NCBI RefSeq assembly: GCF_018603905.1
Contig: NZ_JAHFZZ010000001.1
Span: forward strand, 434,001 to 498,000
Length of the DNA stretch: 64,000 nucleotides
Source of the DNA: Nonomuraea sp. NEAU-A123
Lineage (GTDB): Bacteria > Actinomycetota > Actinomycetes > Streptosporangiales > Streptosporangiaceae
Direction of reading: 5' to 3'
The translations under genes were made by a program, and so were the position numbers. The notes under the pieces were generated by a model. The model did not search any database. It was given only the letters and a program-made list of their open reading frames with translations, and was not told the DNA's origin. Positions 45,886 through 54,825 of the stretch are shown in pieces (the stretch's first letter is position 1; each line of letters opens with the position of its first letter).

Positions 45886-46710
45886 TTAGTTCATGCCTGT
45901 GAAGGCTTCCTTGTGGTCTTCTGCCCATTGGGCGAATGATCTGGGGTGTTTGCCGGTTAGTTCGGTGAAGGTGTTTGCTGTCGGGACTGGGGTGTTTGTG
46001 GTGGCTAGGGAGTGTTTAAGGAGTGAGTCCACTACTTCGGGGGAGCCCCAGCGGGATAGAGCTTGGCGGTGGGCTTCTAGGTCCTGTAGGTGCCATTCGA
46101 TTGGCTTGGCGATTGTTTGTGCGATCGTGTTCATTTGGTCGCGTTGGGTGAGGGACTCGGGGCCGGTCAATTCGTAGATGGCGTTCTCGTGGCCGTCTTC
46201 TGTCAGGGCCTTTAGTGCGATTTCCGCTATGTCGGTTTCGTGGATGGGGGCCGAGTGGGTGTCGGGGAACGGGTTGGTGACCCTGCCCTCGGCACGGATC
46301 TCTGTTGCCCATTGGAGGGCGTTCGTGGCGAATGCGCCTGGGCGTAGGGCGGTCCAGGGGAGTCCTGAGGCGGTCAATGACTTTTCTGCCACGCCGTGCA
46401 GGCGGGCGATCGCGTCCGTGGCCGTGGGGTCCGCCAGGGCGGCTGACAGGAGGACGACGTGGCGTACTCCGGCCTCGCGGGCCTGTGCCAGGAAGGCGTC
46501 CAGCCCTTGAGGGTCGGCGTAGAGGAACACCCGGTCGACGCCGTCCAGCGCGAGTGCCGGGCGGTTCGCCGCGACCACGTCCACACCTGTGGGCAAATGG
46601 GCGGCGGCGGGGTCCTTGCTGGCGGCGCGGACCTGCTCGCCGGCCGCCAGGAGCTGCCGTATGAGGCTCCGGGCCACGTGTCCGCGGGCCCCGGTTACCA
46701 GAATCGTCAT
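45886..46710 (-). CDS. NmrA-like NAD(P)-binding protein (SDR family)
   Basis: The 274-residue atypical SDR has an N-terminal Rossmann motif (ILVTGARGHVARSLIRQLL), the ASKDPAAAHLP nucleotide-selectivity region, HVVLLSAALAD, and TALRPGAFATNAL. The usual YxxxK catalytic pair is absent, so it may be a redox-sensing or quinone-reducing NmrA/QorB-type protein. Codon use changes towards the C-terminus, with many A-ending codons (CTA, AGA, TCA, ACA, GCA) rare in neighbouring genes. It is divergent from an XRE regulator. Confidence 0.85.
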   Translation of the reverse strand: MTILVTGARGHVARSLIRQLLAAGEQVRAASKDPAAAHLPTGVDVVAANRPALALDGVDRVFLYADPQGLDAFLAQAREAGVRHVVLLSAALADPTATDAIARLHGVAEKSLTASGLPWTALRPGAFATNALQWATEIRAEGRVTNPFPDTHSAPIHETDIAEIALKALTEDGHENAIYELTGPESLTQRDQMNTIAQTIAKPIEWHLQDLEAHRQALSRWGSPEVVDSLLKHSLATTNTPVPTANTFTELTGKHPRSFAQWAEDHKEAFTGMN

Positions 46711-46799
46711 GCGGACATGCTGGTCCGGGGACGTTCCGGGCGGGTAGGCACGGCCAGGGCTGGGACTCGCGGTACCAGGCCAGAGGGGGCTGGGTCATC

Positions 46800-47612
46800 A
46801 TGGTGGGGATGAACAGGGAGGAACTGGGCGGCTTTCTGCGTAGCCGGCGGGGCCGGATCCAGCCCGCCGAGGTGGGGCTGGCGCCCGGCCCGCGCCGGCA
46901 GACCCCCGGGCTGCGCCGCGAGGAGGTCGCGCTGCTGGCCGGCATATCGGTCGACTACTACATCAGGCTGGAACAGGGCCGCGGCCCGCACCCGTCGGAC
47001 CAGGTCCTCACCGCGCTCGGCCGGGCCTTGCGGTTGACGGGCGACGAGCACGACTACCTGCTCCGGCTGGCCGACCAGTCCCCGGCCCGCGCCGAGCCCG
47101 CACGCGAGGTGCCCGCCAACGTCCTGCGCCTGCTGGACCGGCTCACCGACGTCCCGGCCATGGTGATCAACGCCGGTTACGACGTCCTCGCCTGGAACCG
47201 CATGCTGGTCGCCCTGATCGGCGACCTGTCAGAGGTGCCGCCCTGGCAACGCAACACCTTGCGCTGGCTCTTCGGCAACCCGACCCCGACCCCCGACAAG
47301 CTCCAGCTCGCCCGCCAGTGCGTGGCCGACCTCCGAGCCACCGGCCGCTACCCGACGGACGCGAACATCAGAGCCCTGGTCGACGACCTGAGAGAGACCA
47401 GCCCCCTGTTCGCCGACTTGTGGGCCGCCCGCGACATCGAAATCCAGCGAACACTGACGAAGCACATGACCCACCCCGTCGCCGGCCCGATGGAACTCGA
47501 CTGCGACTTCCTCCCGATAGCCGGCGCAGACCAACGCCTGGTCCTCTACACAGCCGCCCCCGGCACGCCCTCCCACAAGGCCCTCCAGCGCCTACGAGCC
47601 ATCGGCGCATAG
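46800..47612 (+). CDS. XRE-family regulator with MmyB-like ligand domain
   Basis: About 270 residues. The N-terminal helix-turn-helix (LGGFLRSRRGRIQPAEVGL, TPGLRREEVALLAGISVDYY, LEQGRGPHPSDQVLTALGRA) is followed by an MmyB-like PAS/ligand-binding region (VPAMVINAGYDVLAWNRMLV, WLFGNP). This architecture is common for regulators sitting divergent to a short-chain dehydrogenase, as here. ATG 46800 or 46809 could be the start. Ligand unknown. Confidence 0.87.
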   Translation: MVGMNREELGGFLRSRRGRIQPAEVGLAPGPRRQTPGLRREEVALLAGISVDYYIRLEQGRGPHPSDQVLTALGRALRLTGDEHDYLLRLADQSPARAEPAREVPANVLRLLDRLTDVPAMVINAGYDVLAWNRMLVALIGDLSEVPPWQRNTLRWLFGNPTPTPDKLQLARQCVADLRATGRYPTDANIRALVDDLRETSPLFADLWAARDIEIQRTLTKHMTHPVAGPMELDCDFLPIAGADQRLVLYTAAPGTPSHKALQRLRAIGA

Positions 47613-47615
47613 GCG

Positions 47616-47890
47616 GGGCTCGGTAGACCGCTGCGGGGGCGAGGGGCGGCCGCCTAGCCACCCCTGCCGACGCCTCCATATCACGGGCTTGGTAGATAGG
47701 CGGGGGAGAAGGATGGCCGCCTGGCAACCTCTACTGGCGCCTCCATGTCACGGGCTTGGTAGCTCACGGTGGGGGCGAAGGATGGCAGCCCGGGGCCCTG
47801 CGCGTCACGGGTTCGGTAGACCACCGCGGGGGCGACGGGTGGCCGCCCAGCACCGGCGGCGGGACACCTGGGCGCCACGGGCTCGGTAGA
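47616..47890. repeat. Tandem array of five ~57-70-bp repeats
   Basis: GGG(C/T)T(C/T)GGTAGA-type blocks start at 47616, 47685, 47752, 47809 and 47879. Between them are GGGGGCGA(A/C)GG-TGGC(C/A)GCC and (G/C)GC(C/T)-TCACGGG segments. The array begins four bases after the XRE stop and runs into copy C of the interspersed repeat. It also reads as a repeated peptide in one minus-strand frame, but no start or ribosome site supports translation. Confidence 0.85.
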
Positions 47891-48012
47891 CCACGGCCGG
47901 GGTCAAGAAGACGCACGTCACGGCGGCCAGCCACCTCCACCGGAGGAGCGTGTCCCTGGACAGAGCTCAGCCACGTATGGCGGGTGGGGCCCACCGGGCT
48001 GGCCGTAAAGGA
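47879..48012 (-). repeat. Interspersed 3'-gene repeat, copy C
   Basis: On the minus strand, it follows the lipoprotein stop (48025) by about a dozen bases: CCTTTACGGCCAGCCCGGTG, GGCCC, the CTCCTCCGGTGGAGG core and GACGTGCGTCTTCTTGACC. Arms GGCCAGCC (47925-47932) and GGCTGGCC (47997-48004) are exact inverted repeats bounding an 80-base element. The same family is at 12509-12626 and 45609-45755. Confidence 0.85.
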
Positions 48013-48024
48013 AAAAAGGGGGTT

Positions 48025-49041
48025 TTACGGATCTCCACCAACAGCTTTGGTGAGGGACCCCGTGTGGGCGATGATCGCGGCGGGAGTCGGGGTGCCGGAC
48101 GGGGGCACCAGGGTCGCGTACTGGTTGATCTCTGTGGTTTTCAGGAACCGCCGCGCCCGGTCGTTGTGATAGAGCCAGCGGGCCTCCTCAGGCACCGGGA
48201 CGAAGTCGGCCTTGTCCGTCTCCACCGTGGTCGTCGTCGTGCGCGTCATGGCGTACTGGATCAGCGCCCCGCCGCCCACCATGCGCAGCGCGAAGACCGG
48301 ATAGTCGCCCGCGCTGAAGATCGAGTCGTAGCTGAACCCGCCGATCTTGGCCCGCTCCCGGTCGGTGGTGATCTGCTCCGCCACGTCCGTGGTGTAGGTG
48401 CCGCGGGCGAGCAGGCCGGCCGCCACGCCCGTCTCGCCCGCCTCCGCCACCGTGGCGTGCAACGGGCCCATGAACTGCGGGCTGATCGTGATGCTCTTGT
48501 CATCGGGCGCGAGCGCCGTCGCGTAGCCTTCCGCGTCGAGCCGGATGTCCGGCGGGTCCTGCCCCGGCAGCAGTTGCGTCGCCGAGCTGAGCCGCCAGTC
48601 GTCGGCTTTGGCGAACGTCAGCAGCGTCGGATGGCCGTTGCGCGTGGTCAGCACCGTGAACCAGGGCGCCGCCTCATCCTGCCTGAACCGCGGCACGAAC
48701 AGCGTCGGCGTGCCCCACGTGTAGCGGGGCGGCCGGTTGCCCGTCGACAGGAACGCGGCCGAGGTGAGCTGCGCCTCCGCGTCGCGGGTCAGCTCCATTG
48801 CCAGCCGCAGGTCGCCGCCGGCCCGCAGCAGGTCGTCGGTGGCGGTGAAGGTGGTGAACACCTTGGCCGCGTCGACCGGCGTGATCAGCGGAGTGGTCGC
48901 CGAGGGCGACGGGGTCACGGGCACGGTCGTGGTCGCCGCCACCTGACTGGGCGCGGGTGGGGGCGCGGCCGAGCAGCCGACCGCGGTGGCCAGCAGGCCG
49001 GCGGCGAGCGCCAGCACCCTCCGCCGACCATAACTACGCAC
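48025..49041 (-). CDS. Secreted lipoprotein of unknown function
   Basis: The 338-residue protein has an Arg-rich start, a hydrophobic stretch and the lipobox TAVGC (Cys23), then a Thr/Pro linker and a mixed alpha/beta domain. I recognise no enzymatic motif. Lipoproteins of this kind lie upstream of prfB in several actinomycetes, which is the only context clue. The GTG start is 47 bases from the divergent prfB. Confidence 0.75.
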   Translation of the reverse strand: MRSYGRRRVLALAAGLLATAVGCSAAPPPAPSQVAATTTVPVTPSPSATTPLITPVDAAKVFTTFTATDDLLRAGGDLRLAMELTRDAEAQLTSAAFLSTGNRPPRYTWGTPTLFVPRFRQDEAAPWFTVLTTRNGHPTLLTFAKADDWRLSSATQLLPGQDPPDIRLDAEGYATALAPDDKSITISPQFMGPLHATVAEAGETGVAAGLLARGTYTTDVAEQITTDRERAKIGGFSYDSIFSAGDYPVFALRMVGGGALIQYAMTRTTTTTVETDKADFVPVPEEARWLYHNDRARRFLKTTEINQYATLVPPSGTPTPAAIIAHTGSLTKAVGGDP

Positions 49042-49088
49042 GTGGCCATGTTATTCGGGCCCGCGAGGGTCGCGTACCCTAGGGAGGC

Positions 49089-50204
49089 GTGGCAGGTATC
49101 GATCCAGCAGAAGAGATCAACGAGCTCGCGGGCACCCTGCGAAGCATCCAGGACGTGCTCGACCTCGGCGCCATGCGCAAGCAGATCGCGGAGCTGGAGG
49201 ACCAGGTCGCCGCGCCCGACCTGTGGGACGACCCCGAGCAGGCGCAGAAGGTCACCAGCAAGCTCTCGCATCTGCAGGGCGAGCTCAACCGCGTCGAAGG
49301 GCTGGTCCGCCGCCTCGACGACCTGAGCGTCCTCTACGAGCTGGCCGCCGAGGAGAGCGACGAGGACACCAGGACCGAGGCCGACAAGGAGCTGGCCTCA
49401 CTCCGGTCCGACATCGGCGCGCTGGAGGTCCGTACGCTCCTGTCCGGCCCCTACGACGCGCGTGAGGCGCTGCTCACCATCAACTCGCAGGCCGGTGGCG
49501 TCGACGCCGCCGACTGGGCGGAGATGCTGCTGCGCATGTACCTACGCTGGGCCGAGCGCAAGGGCTATCCGACCGAGGTCTACGACACCTCCTACGCGGA
49601 GGAGGCCGGCATCAAGTCGGCCACGTTCTCGATCAAGGCTCCCTACGCCTACGGCACGCTCCGCGGCGAGCACGGCACCCATCGTCTGGTCCGCATCAGC
49701 CCGTTCGACAACCAGGGCCGCCGCCAGACCTCGTTCGCCGGGGTCGACATCGTGCCGGTCGTCGAGCAGACCGACCACATCGACATCAACGAGGACGAGC
49801 TCCGCATCGACGTCTATCGCTCGTCGGGGCCCGGCGGCCAGGGCGTCAACACGACCGACTCGGCGGTCCGCATCACCCACCTGCCGACCAACATCGTGGT
49901 CTCCTGCCAGAACGAGCGCTCACAGCTCCAAAACCGCGCCTCGGCGATGAACGTGCTGCAGGCCAAGCTGCTGGAGCGCAAGCGGCAGGAGGAGGCGGAG
50001 CGCATGTCCGAGCTGCGGGGCGCCTCGACGACGTCGTGGGGCACCCAGATCCGTAACTACGTACTGCACCCCTACCAGATCGTGAAGGACCTGCGCACGG
50101 GCACGGAGGCGGGCAACCCGACCGCCGTTCTCGACGGCGACATCGATGAGTTCATCGAGTCCGAGATCCGCTGGATGCGCAGGCAGGAATCAGAGCCCGC
50201 TTAG
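49089..50204 (+). CDS. prfB: Peptide chain release factor 2
   Basis: The 371-residue RF2 has the stop-codon recognition motif SPF ([15 protein letters not shown]) and the catalytic GGQ loop ([18 protein letters not shown]). The frame is continuous: there is no programmed frameshift near codon 25, so no RF2 autoregulation of that type. GGAGG lies only one base from the GTG, too close to act. A TACCCT -10 element (49075-49080) eight bases upstream suggests a leaderless message instead. Confidence 0.95.
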   Translation: MAGIDPAEEINELAGTLRSIQDVLDLGAMRKQIAELEDQVAAPDLWDDPEQAQKVTSKLSHLQGELNRVEGLVRRLDDLSVLYELAAEESDEDTRTEADKELASLRSDIGALEVRTLLSGPYDAREALLTINSQAGGVDAADWAEMLLRMYLRWAERKGYPTEVYDTSYAEEAGIKSATFSIKAPYAYGTLRGEHGTHRLVRISPFDNQGRRQTSFAGVDIVPVVEQTDHIDINEDELRIDVYRSSGPGGQGVNTTDSAVRITHLPTNIVVSCQNERSQLQNRASAMNVLQAKLLERKRQEEAERMSELRGASTTSWGTQIRNYVLHPYQIVKDLRTGTEAGNPTAVLDGDIDEFIESEIRWMRRQESEPA

Positions 50205-50381
50205 GTGCTTGAGCACCAGGGCCACGAAGAGCAGCACGACCAGCAGAAAGACGATCAGGGCAGGTGACAGCCCGGCGAAGCCGTGGTTGTGCATCCGCTC
50301 GCGGTTGGCACGGCACAGGGGGCAGCGGCCCTCGATGACGGGGTGGGCGCACTGCGCGCATACGAGATGTTGGCAACTCAT
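50190..50381 (-). CDS. Small zinc-ribbon membrane protein
   Basis: The 63-residue protein has a four-cysteine zinc ribbon (CxxxxCxxC then [25 protein letters not shown]) and one C-terminal membrane helix ([17 protein letters not shown]). It overlaps the 3' end of prfB by 15 bases on the opposite strand. The cysteine pattern and TM argue for a real gene. Function unknown. Confidence 0.65.
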   Translation of the reverse strand: MSCQHLVCAQCAHPVIEGRCPLCRANRERMHNHGFAGLSPALIVFLLVVLLFVALVLKHLSGL

Positions 50382-50584
50382 GTCAGCCCCAAGTCTAGCC
50401 GCACAATCGTTTTGTTTCCGTTATGGACGTTCCATGCCAGTCTTCCCCCTAGACTGTCCTCTGGCCAATCGGAACGTCGATCATCAGTAAAGAAAGTCGT
50501 CCCCGATAGGCGTGTGGCGGGAAGTGGGCATGTGCCACCCTCGCTTCCGTCCTGACCCCTAGACTGGCATGCCGTGATGCTCTC

Positions 50585-51274
50585 GTGATCCATTTCGATA
50601 ATGTCACCAAGGTCTACACGAACCAGAACCGGCCCGCTCTCGACCATGTCTCCGTTGACGTGGACAAGGGCGAGTTCGTGTTCCTCGTCGGTCCTTCGGG
50701 ATCAGGCAAGTCCACCTTCCTGCGCCTGGTCTTGAAGGAGGAGCGGCCCAACTCCGGTGCGATCCACGTCGCCGGCAAGGATCTGGCCCGCCTCTCCAAC
50801 TTCAAGGTGCCGCACCTGCGCCGCCGCATCGGCTGCGTGTTCCAGGACTTCAGGCTGCTCCCGAACAAGAACGTCTACGAGAACGTGGCGTTCGCGCTCG
50901 AGGTCATCGGTAAGCCACGGCGGTTCATCCGCAAGGTGGTGCCCGAGGTCATCGAGCTGGTCGGCCTGGAAGGAAAGGCCCACCGGATGCCCGACGAGCT
51001 GTCAGGCGGCGAGCAGCAGCGCGTCGCCATGGCCCGCGCCTTCGTCAACCGGCCCATGATCCTGCTGGCCGACGAGCCGACGGGCAACATCGACCCCGCG
51101 ACGAGCATCGGCATCATGAAGGTGCTCGACCGGATCAACAGGACTGGCACTACGGTCGTCATGGCCACGCACGATGCGGCCATCGTCGACTCCATGCGCA
51201 AGCGCGTCGTGGAGCTGGAGGACGGCAAGATCGTCCGCGACCAGTCGCGTGGCGTTTACGGCCAGGCGTACTGA
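50585..51274 (+). CDS. ftsE: FtsE cell-division ABC ATPase
   Basis: The 229-residue ATPase has Walker [10 protein letters not shown], signature [15 protein letters not shown], and Walker [10 protein letters not shown] with the H-loop ATHD. It pairs with FtsX to control peptidoglycan hydrolases at the division site. The GTG start lacks a clear ribosome site; TAGACT (50560-50565) could be its -10, putting the start about 13 bases upstream. A similar CCCCTAGACTG block occurs at 50447-50456. ftsX begins 20 bases after its stop. Confidence 0.95.
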   Translation: MIHFDNVTKVYTNQNRPALDHVSVDVDKGEFVFLVGPSGSGKSTFLRLVLKEERPNSGAIHVAGKDLARLSNFKVPHLRRRIGCVFQDFRLLPNKNVYENVAFALEVIGKPRRFIRKVVPEVIELVGLEGKAHRMPDELSGGEQQRVAMARAFVNRPMILLADEPTGNIDPATSIGIMKVLDRINRTGTTVVMATHDAAIVDSMRKRVVELEDGKIVRDQSRGVYGQAY

Positions 51275-51293
51275 CAGGAGCGGTAGACAGAAC

Positions 51294-52199
51294 ATGCGGG
51301 CGAATTTCATCTTCTCCGAGGTCTGGATCGGCCTCCGTCGCAACCTGACCATGACGATCGCGGTGGTCATCACCGTGGCCGTCGGCATGGCGATGCTGGG
51401 CATTGGCCTGATGATCAACTCCCAGGTCAAGATGATGCAGGACTTCTGGTACGACAAGGTCGAAGTATCAGTCTTCCTCTGCGGCAAGAACCCCACGATG
51501 CCCAACTGCAAGGGCAAGCCGATCGGCGTTCAGCAGAGCAAGGATCTGATGGAGGAGATCAAGGGCTTGTCCGGGGTCGAACAGGTCCTCTATGAGAGCC
51601 CGGACCAGGCGTACGCCAACTTCCAGAAGTCCTACGCCGCCAACAAGGCGCTCATCGACGCGACCAAGGTGGAGGACATGCCCGCGTCCTTCCGCGTCAA
51701 GCTGAAGGACCCCAACAACTACCAGCCGGTGGTCCAGGCGCTCCAGGGCAAGACCGGCGTGGCGCAGGTGACGAACCAGAGAGACCTGGTCAACCAGTTC
51801 TTCGGCCTGCTCGACAAGCTGAGATCCGGCGCGATCATCGTGGCGGTCGTCCTGGTCCTGGCGGCCGCGTTGCTGATCGGCAACACCGTGCGGCTGTCGG
51901 CCTTCAACCGCCGCCGGGAAACCGGCATCATGCGGTTGGTCGGGGCGTCCAACCTCTATATCCAGCTGCCCTTCGTCATGGAGGGCGTGATCTCCGGGCT
52001 GATGGGCGGAGTGCTCGCCGCCGTCCTTCTGATCCTTTCCAAGGTCTTCCTGTTCGAGGAGATCGCGAAGTATTTCGCGTTCGGCAGCCAGCTCAGCTGG
52101 AATGACGTGGCCTGGGTGATCACGCTGACCATGGGCATCGGCGTGGTGATCTGTGTGCTGGCATCGTTCATCACACTCCGCCGTTACCTCAGGGTCTGA
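51294..52199 (+). CDS. ftsX: FtsX cell-division membrane protein
   Basis: The 301-residue protein has a cytoplasmic start, TM1 (MTIAVVITVAVGMAMLGIGL), an extracellular domain of about 150 residues with two cysteines (CGKNPTMPNC), and three C-terminal TMs with the conserved RRRETGIMRLVGASN loop. It transmits FtsE ATPase action to extracellular amidases. AGGAG lies 13 bases before the ATG. Confidence 0.95.
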   Translation: MRANFIFSEVWIGLRRNLTMTIAVVITVAVGMAMLGIGLMINSQVKMMQDFWYDKVEVSVFLCGKNPTMPNCKGKPIGVQQSKDLMEEIKGLSGVEQVLYESPDQAYANFQKSYAANKALIDATKVEDMPASFRVKLKDPNNYQPVVQALQGKTGVAQVTNQRDLVNQFFGLLDKLRSGAIIVAVVLVLAAALLIGNTVRLSAFNRRRETGIMRLVGASNLYIQLPFVMEGVISGLMGGVLAAVLLILSKVFLFEEIAKYFAFGSQLSWNDVAWVITLTMGIGVVICVLASFITLRRYLRV

Positions 52200-52222
52200 C
52201 GGATCGCCGGTAAGGTCGGAGC

Positions 52223-52690
52223 ATGCCACGTGAGACCGGGCGGAAGGTCGTCGCCCAGAACAAACGTGCCCGGCACGATTACCACGTCGAGGACACCTTC
52301 GAGGCGGGGCTCGTGCTGCAGGGCACCGAGGTGAAGTCGTTGCGCGAGGGACGTGCGTCGCTCGCCGACGGTTACGCCTCCATCGACAGTGGCGAAGCGT
52401 GGTTGTTCAACGTCCACATCCCCGAATACACCCAGGGGACGTGGACGAACCACGCCGCCCGCCGCAAGCGCAAGCTGCTGCTCCACCGCAAGGAGATCGA
52501 CAAGCTCGCCGCCAAGACCAAGGAGGGCGGGCTGACGATCGTGCCGCTGTCTCTCTACTTCAAGGACGGCAGGGCCAAGATCGAGATCGGCATCGCCCGC
52601 GGCAAGAAGGACTGGGACAAACGGCAGACCCTGTCGGAGCAGCAGGCCAAGAGGGAGATGGCCCGGGCAGTGCGGCACCGCAACCGATGA
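52223..52690 (+). CDS. smpB: SmpB, tmRNA-binding protein
   Basis: The 155-residue SmpB has [39 protein letters not shown] and the basic C-terminal helix ([20 protein letters not shown]). With tmRNA it rescues stalled ribosomes. Its RNA partner ssrA lies about 2.1 kb downstream on the same strand. The ATG follows AAGGTCGGAG, and the stop overlaps the next gene by four bases (ATGA). Confidence 0.96.
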   Translation: MPRETGRKVVAQNKRARHDYHVEDTFEAGLVLQGTEVKSLREGRASLADGYASIDSGEAWLFNVHIPEYTQGTWTNHAARRKRKLLLHRKEIDKLAAKTKEGGLTIVPLSLYFKDGRAKIEIGIARGKKDWDKRQTLSEQQAKREMARAVRHRNR

Positions 52691-54546
52691 GTCGCGTACG
52701 CCGCGGCCTGGCCGCGACCGTCACTCTGGCCGTCGCGAGCATGTCGCTGACCGCCTGTTTCGAGGAGTCGTCCCCGCACGACGCCGTGCGGGACTTCCTG
52801 GTGGGCTGGCAGTCGGAAGACTACGACCTGGCCGCCGGCCGTACCGACGGTGATCGCGCGACCGTGCGCAAGGCGCTCGCCGACGCGAAGGTGGAGCTCG
52901 ACGCGGCCTCGTTCCGGTTCAAGATCAAAAGCATCAGCCTGAACGGCGACCAGTCGCAGGCCGACTTCCGCGCCGAGGTCGACCTGGGGGAGAACAACCC
53001 GCTCTGGGTGTACGACAGCATGCTGCCGCTGCGGCTGGTCGACGGCCGGTGGAAGGTGCACTGGTCGCCTTCCGTGCTGCACCCGCAGCTGAAGGACGGC
53101 CAGCGGTTCGCCGTTTCCACCGACCCGAAGGACCGCCAGCCGGTCGAGGACAGGAAGGGCACGCCGCTCCAGCTTCCCCAGTTCCTCTATGTGGTCGGCG
53201 TCATCCCATCGCAGCTCGGTGACCAGGCGGATGAGATCGTCGAACAGCTCTCGGGATATACCGGGTTCGCCCAGGACCGGCTGCTGAGCCGCATCAGGTC
53301 GTCGCCGCCGAAGCAGTTCGTCCCGCTCGCCAACTTCGGCGCCGTGCGCTACCGGGATCTGGAAGCCCAGCTCAAGAAGATCCCGCAGCTCATCATCCGC
53401 CAGCAGAAGCAGCCTGTCGCGCCCGACGCCCCCAAGGACATCGTGGGCAAGGTGAGCGCGCTCACTCCGGAGACCGAGCAGAAGCTCGGCGGCCCGCAGC
53501 GGGCAGGCGACTCGTTCGGGCAGAGCGGGCTCCAGCGGGCCTACCAGGACAACCTCACCGGATCCACCCGGACCCGGGTGATCACCCTCGACCTCAAGAC
53601 CGACAACGAGGTCGCGCAGCTCAAGGAGTGGCCCGGCCGGACGAACGTCCCGGTGCGGACCACGATCGACAGCGCCAAGCAACGCGCCGCCGAAGCCGCC
53701 GTGGCGCAGACGGATACCAGCGCGCTGGTGGCGGTCGACCGGTCGACGGGCGAGATCCTGGCGGTCGGCACCAAGGGCCTGAACCAGGAGAAGGACGCGC
53801 TCGCCGGCAAGTTCCCGGCCGGCACGGCCTTCTCGATCGTGGCCGCCGACGCGCTGATCAAGACCGGGAATTTGGATATCAAGCAGAAGCTCGCCTGCCC
53901 GGCCGAGCGAACGGTGGGCGGCGCGCGGTTCGTGACGGCGAGCCAGGCCACCGGCGCCTCGCCGACGGTCAAGGACAACTTCGCCAAGGGCTGCGTCACC
54001 GCCCTGGCCTCGCTCGCCCGGCGCGTCGACGCCGCGGCCCTGAAGAAGAGCGCCACGGCGTTCGGCATCGAGAAGGACTGGCGGCTGCCGCTCAAGTCGT
54101 TCAGCGGCTCGCTGCCCCCGCTGACCAGCGACGCCGACAAGGCCAGGGCCATCGCGGGCCAGAACGTCGAGGTCAGCCCGCTCAGCATGGCCCTCATCGC
54201 GGGGGCGATCGCCTCGGGTAGCTGGCACGCACCCGTGCTGGTGACCGAGCCGAAGTCGCCCAACCCGTCGGCGGAGGTGGTGTCCCTCTCCGCGCCGCAA
54301 CCGGTCGCCGTCGACCCCAAGGTCCGCAGCGCGCTGACGGCCATGATGCTCGCCGGCGCCAAGAGCTCGCGCGCCCTGGCCGGCCACACCGGGGTGCACG
54401 GCGTGACGGCCGCGGGCGATACGGAGAAGCACATGGGCTGGTTCGTGGGCTGGCAGGGCGAGGTGGCGATAGCCGTCCTCACCAAGAACTACGACCCCGC
54501 GGCGGTCGCGGGCGAGTTCTTCACCGCCGTTCGCGACTCCCCGTGA
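52687..54546 (+). CDS. Lipoprotein with a degenerate penicillin-binding transpeptidase domain
   Basis: The 619-residue protein has a lipobox (LTAC, Cys24), an NTF2-like MecA_N domain (about 30-135), a middle dimerisation-like region, and a transpeptidase-type C-terminus (about 325-619). It is homologous in layout to the intact PBP at 24.2-25.8 kb, but each catalytic motif is lost: PAGTAFS (Thr380, Ser383) replaces PxxSxxK, GCV (435-437) replaces SxN, and HTG (567-569) replaces KTG. It should not acylate. It is coupled to smpB (ATGA overlap), so it may be a structural or regulatory wall protein tied to ftsEX-smpB expression. Confidence 0.87.
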   Translation: MSRVRRGLAATVTLAVASMSLTACFEESSPHDAVRDFLVGWQSEDYDLAAGRTDGDRATVRKALADAKVELDAASFRFKIKSISLNGDQSQADFRAEVDLGENNPLWVYDSMLPLRLVDGRWKVHWSPSVLHPQLKDGQRFAVSTDPKDRQPVEDRKGTPLQLPQFLYVVGVIPSQLGDQADEIVEQLSGYTGFAQDRLLSRIRSSPPKQFVPLANFGAVRYRDLEAQLKKIPQLIIRQQKQPVAPDAPKDIVGKVSALTPETEQKLGGPQRAGDSFGQSGLQRAYQDNLTGSTRTRVITLDLKTDNEVAQLKEWPGRTNVPVRTTIDSAKQRAAEAAVAQTDTSALVAVDRSTGEILAVGTKGLNQEKDALAGKFPAGTAFSIVAADALIKTGNLDIKQKLACPAERTVGGARFVTASQATGASPTVKDNFAKGCVTALASLARRVDAAALKKSATAFGIEKDWRLPLKSFSGSLPPLTSDADKARAIAGQNVEVSPLSMALIAGAIASGSWHAPVLVTEPKSPNPSAEVVSLSAPQPVAVDPKVRSALTAMMLAGAKSSRALAGHTGVHGVTAAGDTEKHMGWFVGWQGEVAIAVLTKNYDPAAVAGEFFTAVRDSP

Positions 54547-54703
54547 TTTTCTGATCACCTTAGGCAACCGTTCGGGTGGCCGGCTGCGTCTTACCCAGTG
54601 ACTGCCCTGCTCGGGGGGTTGCGGGTGCAGTCGCCGCGATGAGATCAGGACTTCATCTCGGGGGAAGTCCTGCCGTCCGGACCGGCTCGACCCTGCCGGT
54701 CGG

Positions 54704-54736
54704 CCCCCGGAAACGCCTATGCGTTTCCGGGGGTTT
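54704..54736 (+). terminator. Strong terminator between the PBP-like gene and ssrA
   Basis: A 13-bp perfect stem (CCCCCGGAAACGC at 54704-54716 with GCGTTTCCGGGGG at 54721-54733), four-base loop and TTT. Upstream a 9-bp hairpin CAGGACTTC/GAAGTCCTG (54646-54654 with 54664-54672) makes the 54.56-54.74 kb region strongly structured. Confidence 0.9.
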
Positions 54737-54754
54737 CGCCGTACGGGAATCAAG

Positions 54755-54783
54755 TTGACGTCGCACGTGTTGCAGGATGTAAG
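54755..54783 (+). promoter_or_regulatory. Likely ssrA promoter
   Basis: TTGACG (54755-54760), a 17-base spacer and TGTAAG (54778-54783) give a predicted start near 54790, leaving about 35 bases for RNase P removal before the tmRNA 5' end. Confidence 0.5.
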
Positions 54784-54825
54784 GTCGTCTTGCTCGGTCC
54801 TTCGGGGCCGTGTTGACAACTGCAT

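Noticed and set aside
47681..47878. Repeated peptide (YRTRDAQ/YQARDMEA type) on the minus strand of the 47.7-kb array
   Set aside because: It is a by-product of tandem DNA repeats. No start codon with a ribosome site, and unit lengths of 57, 67 and 70 bp do not all keep the frame.
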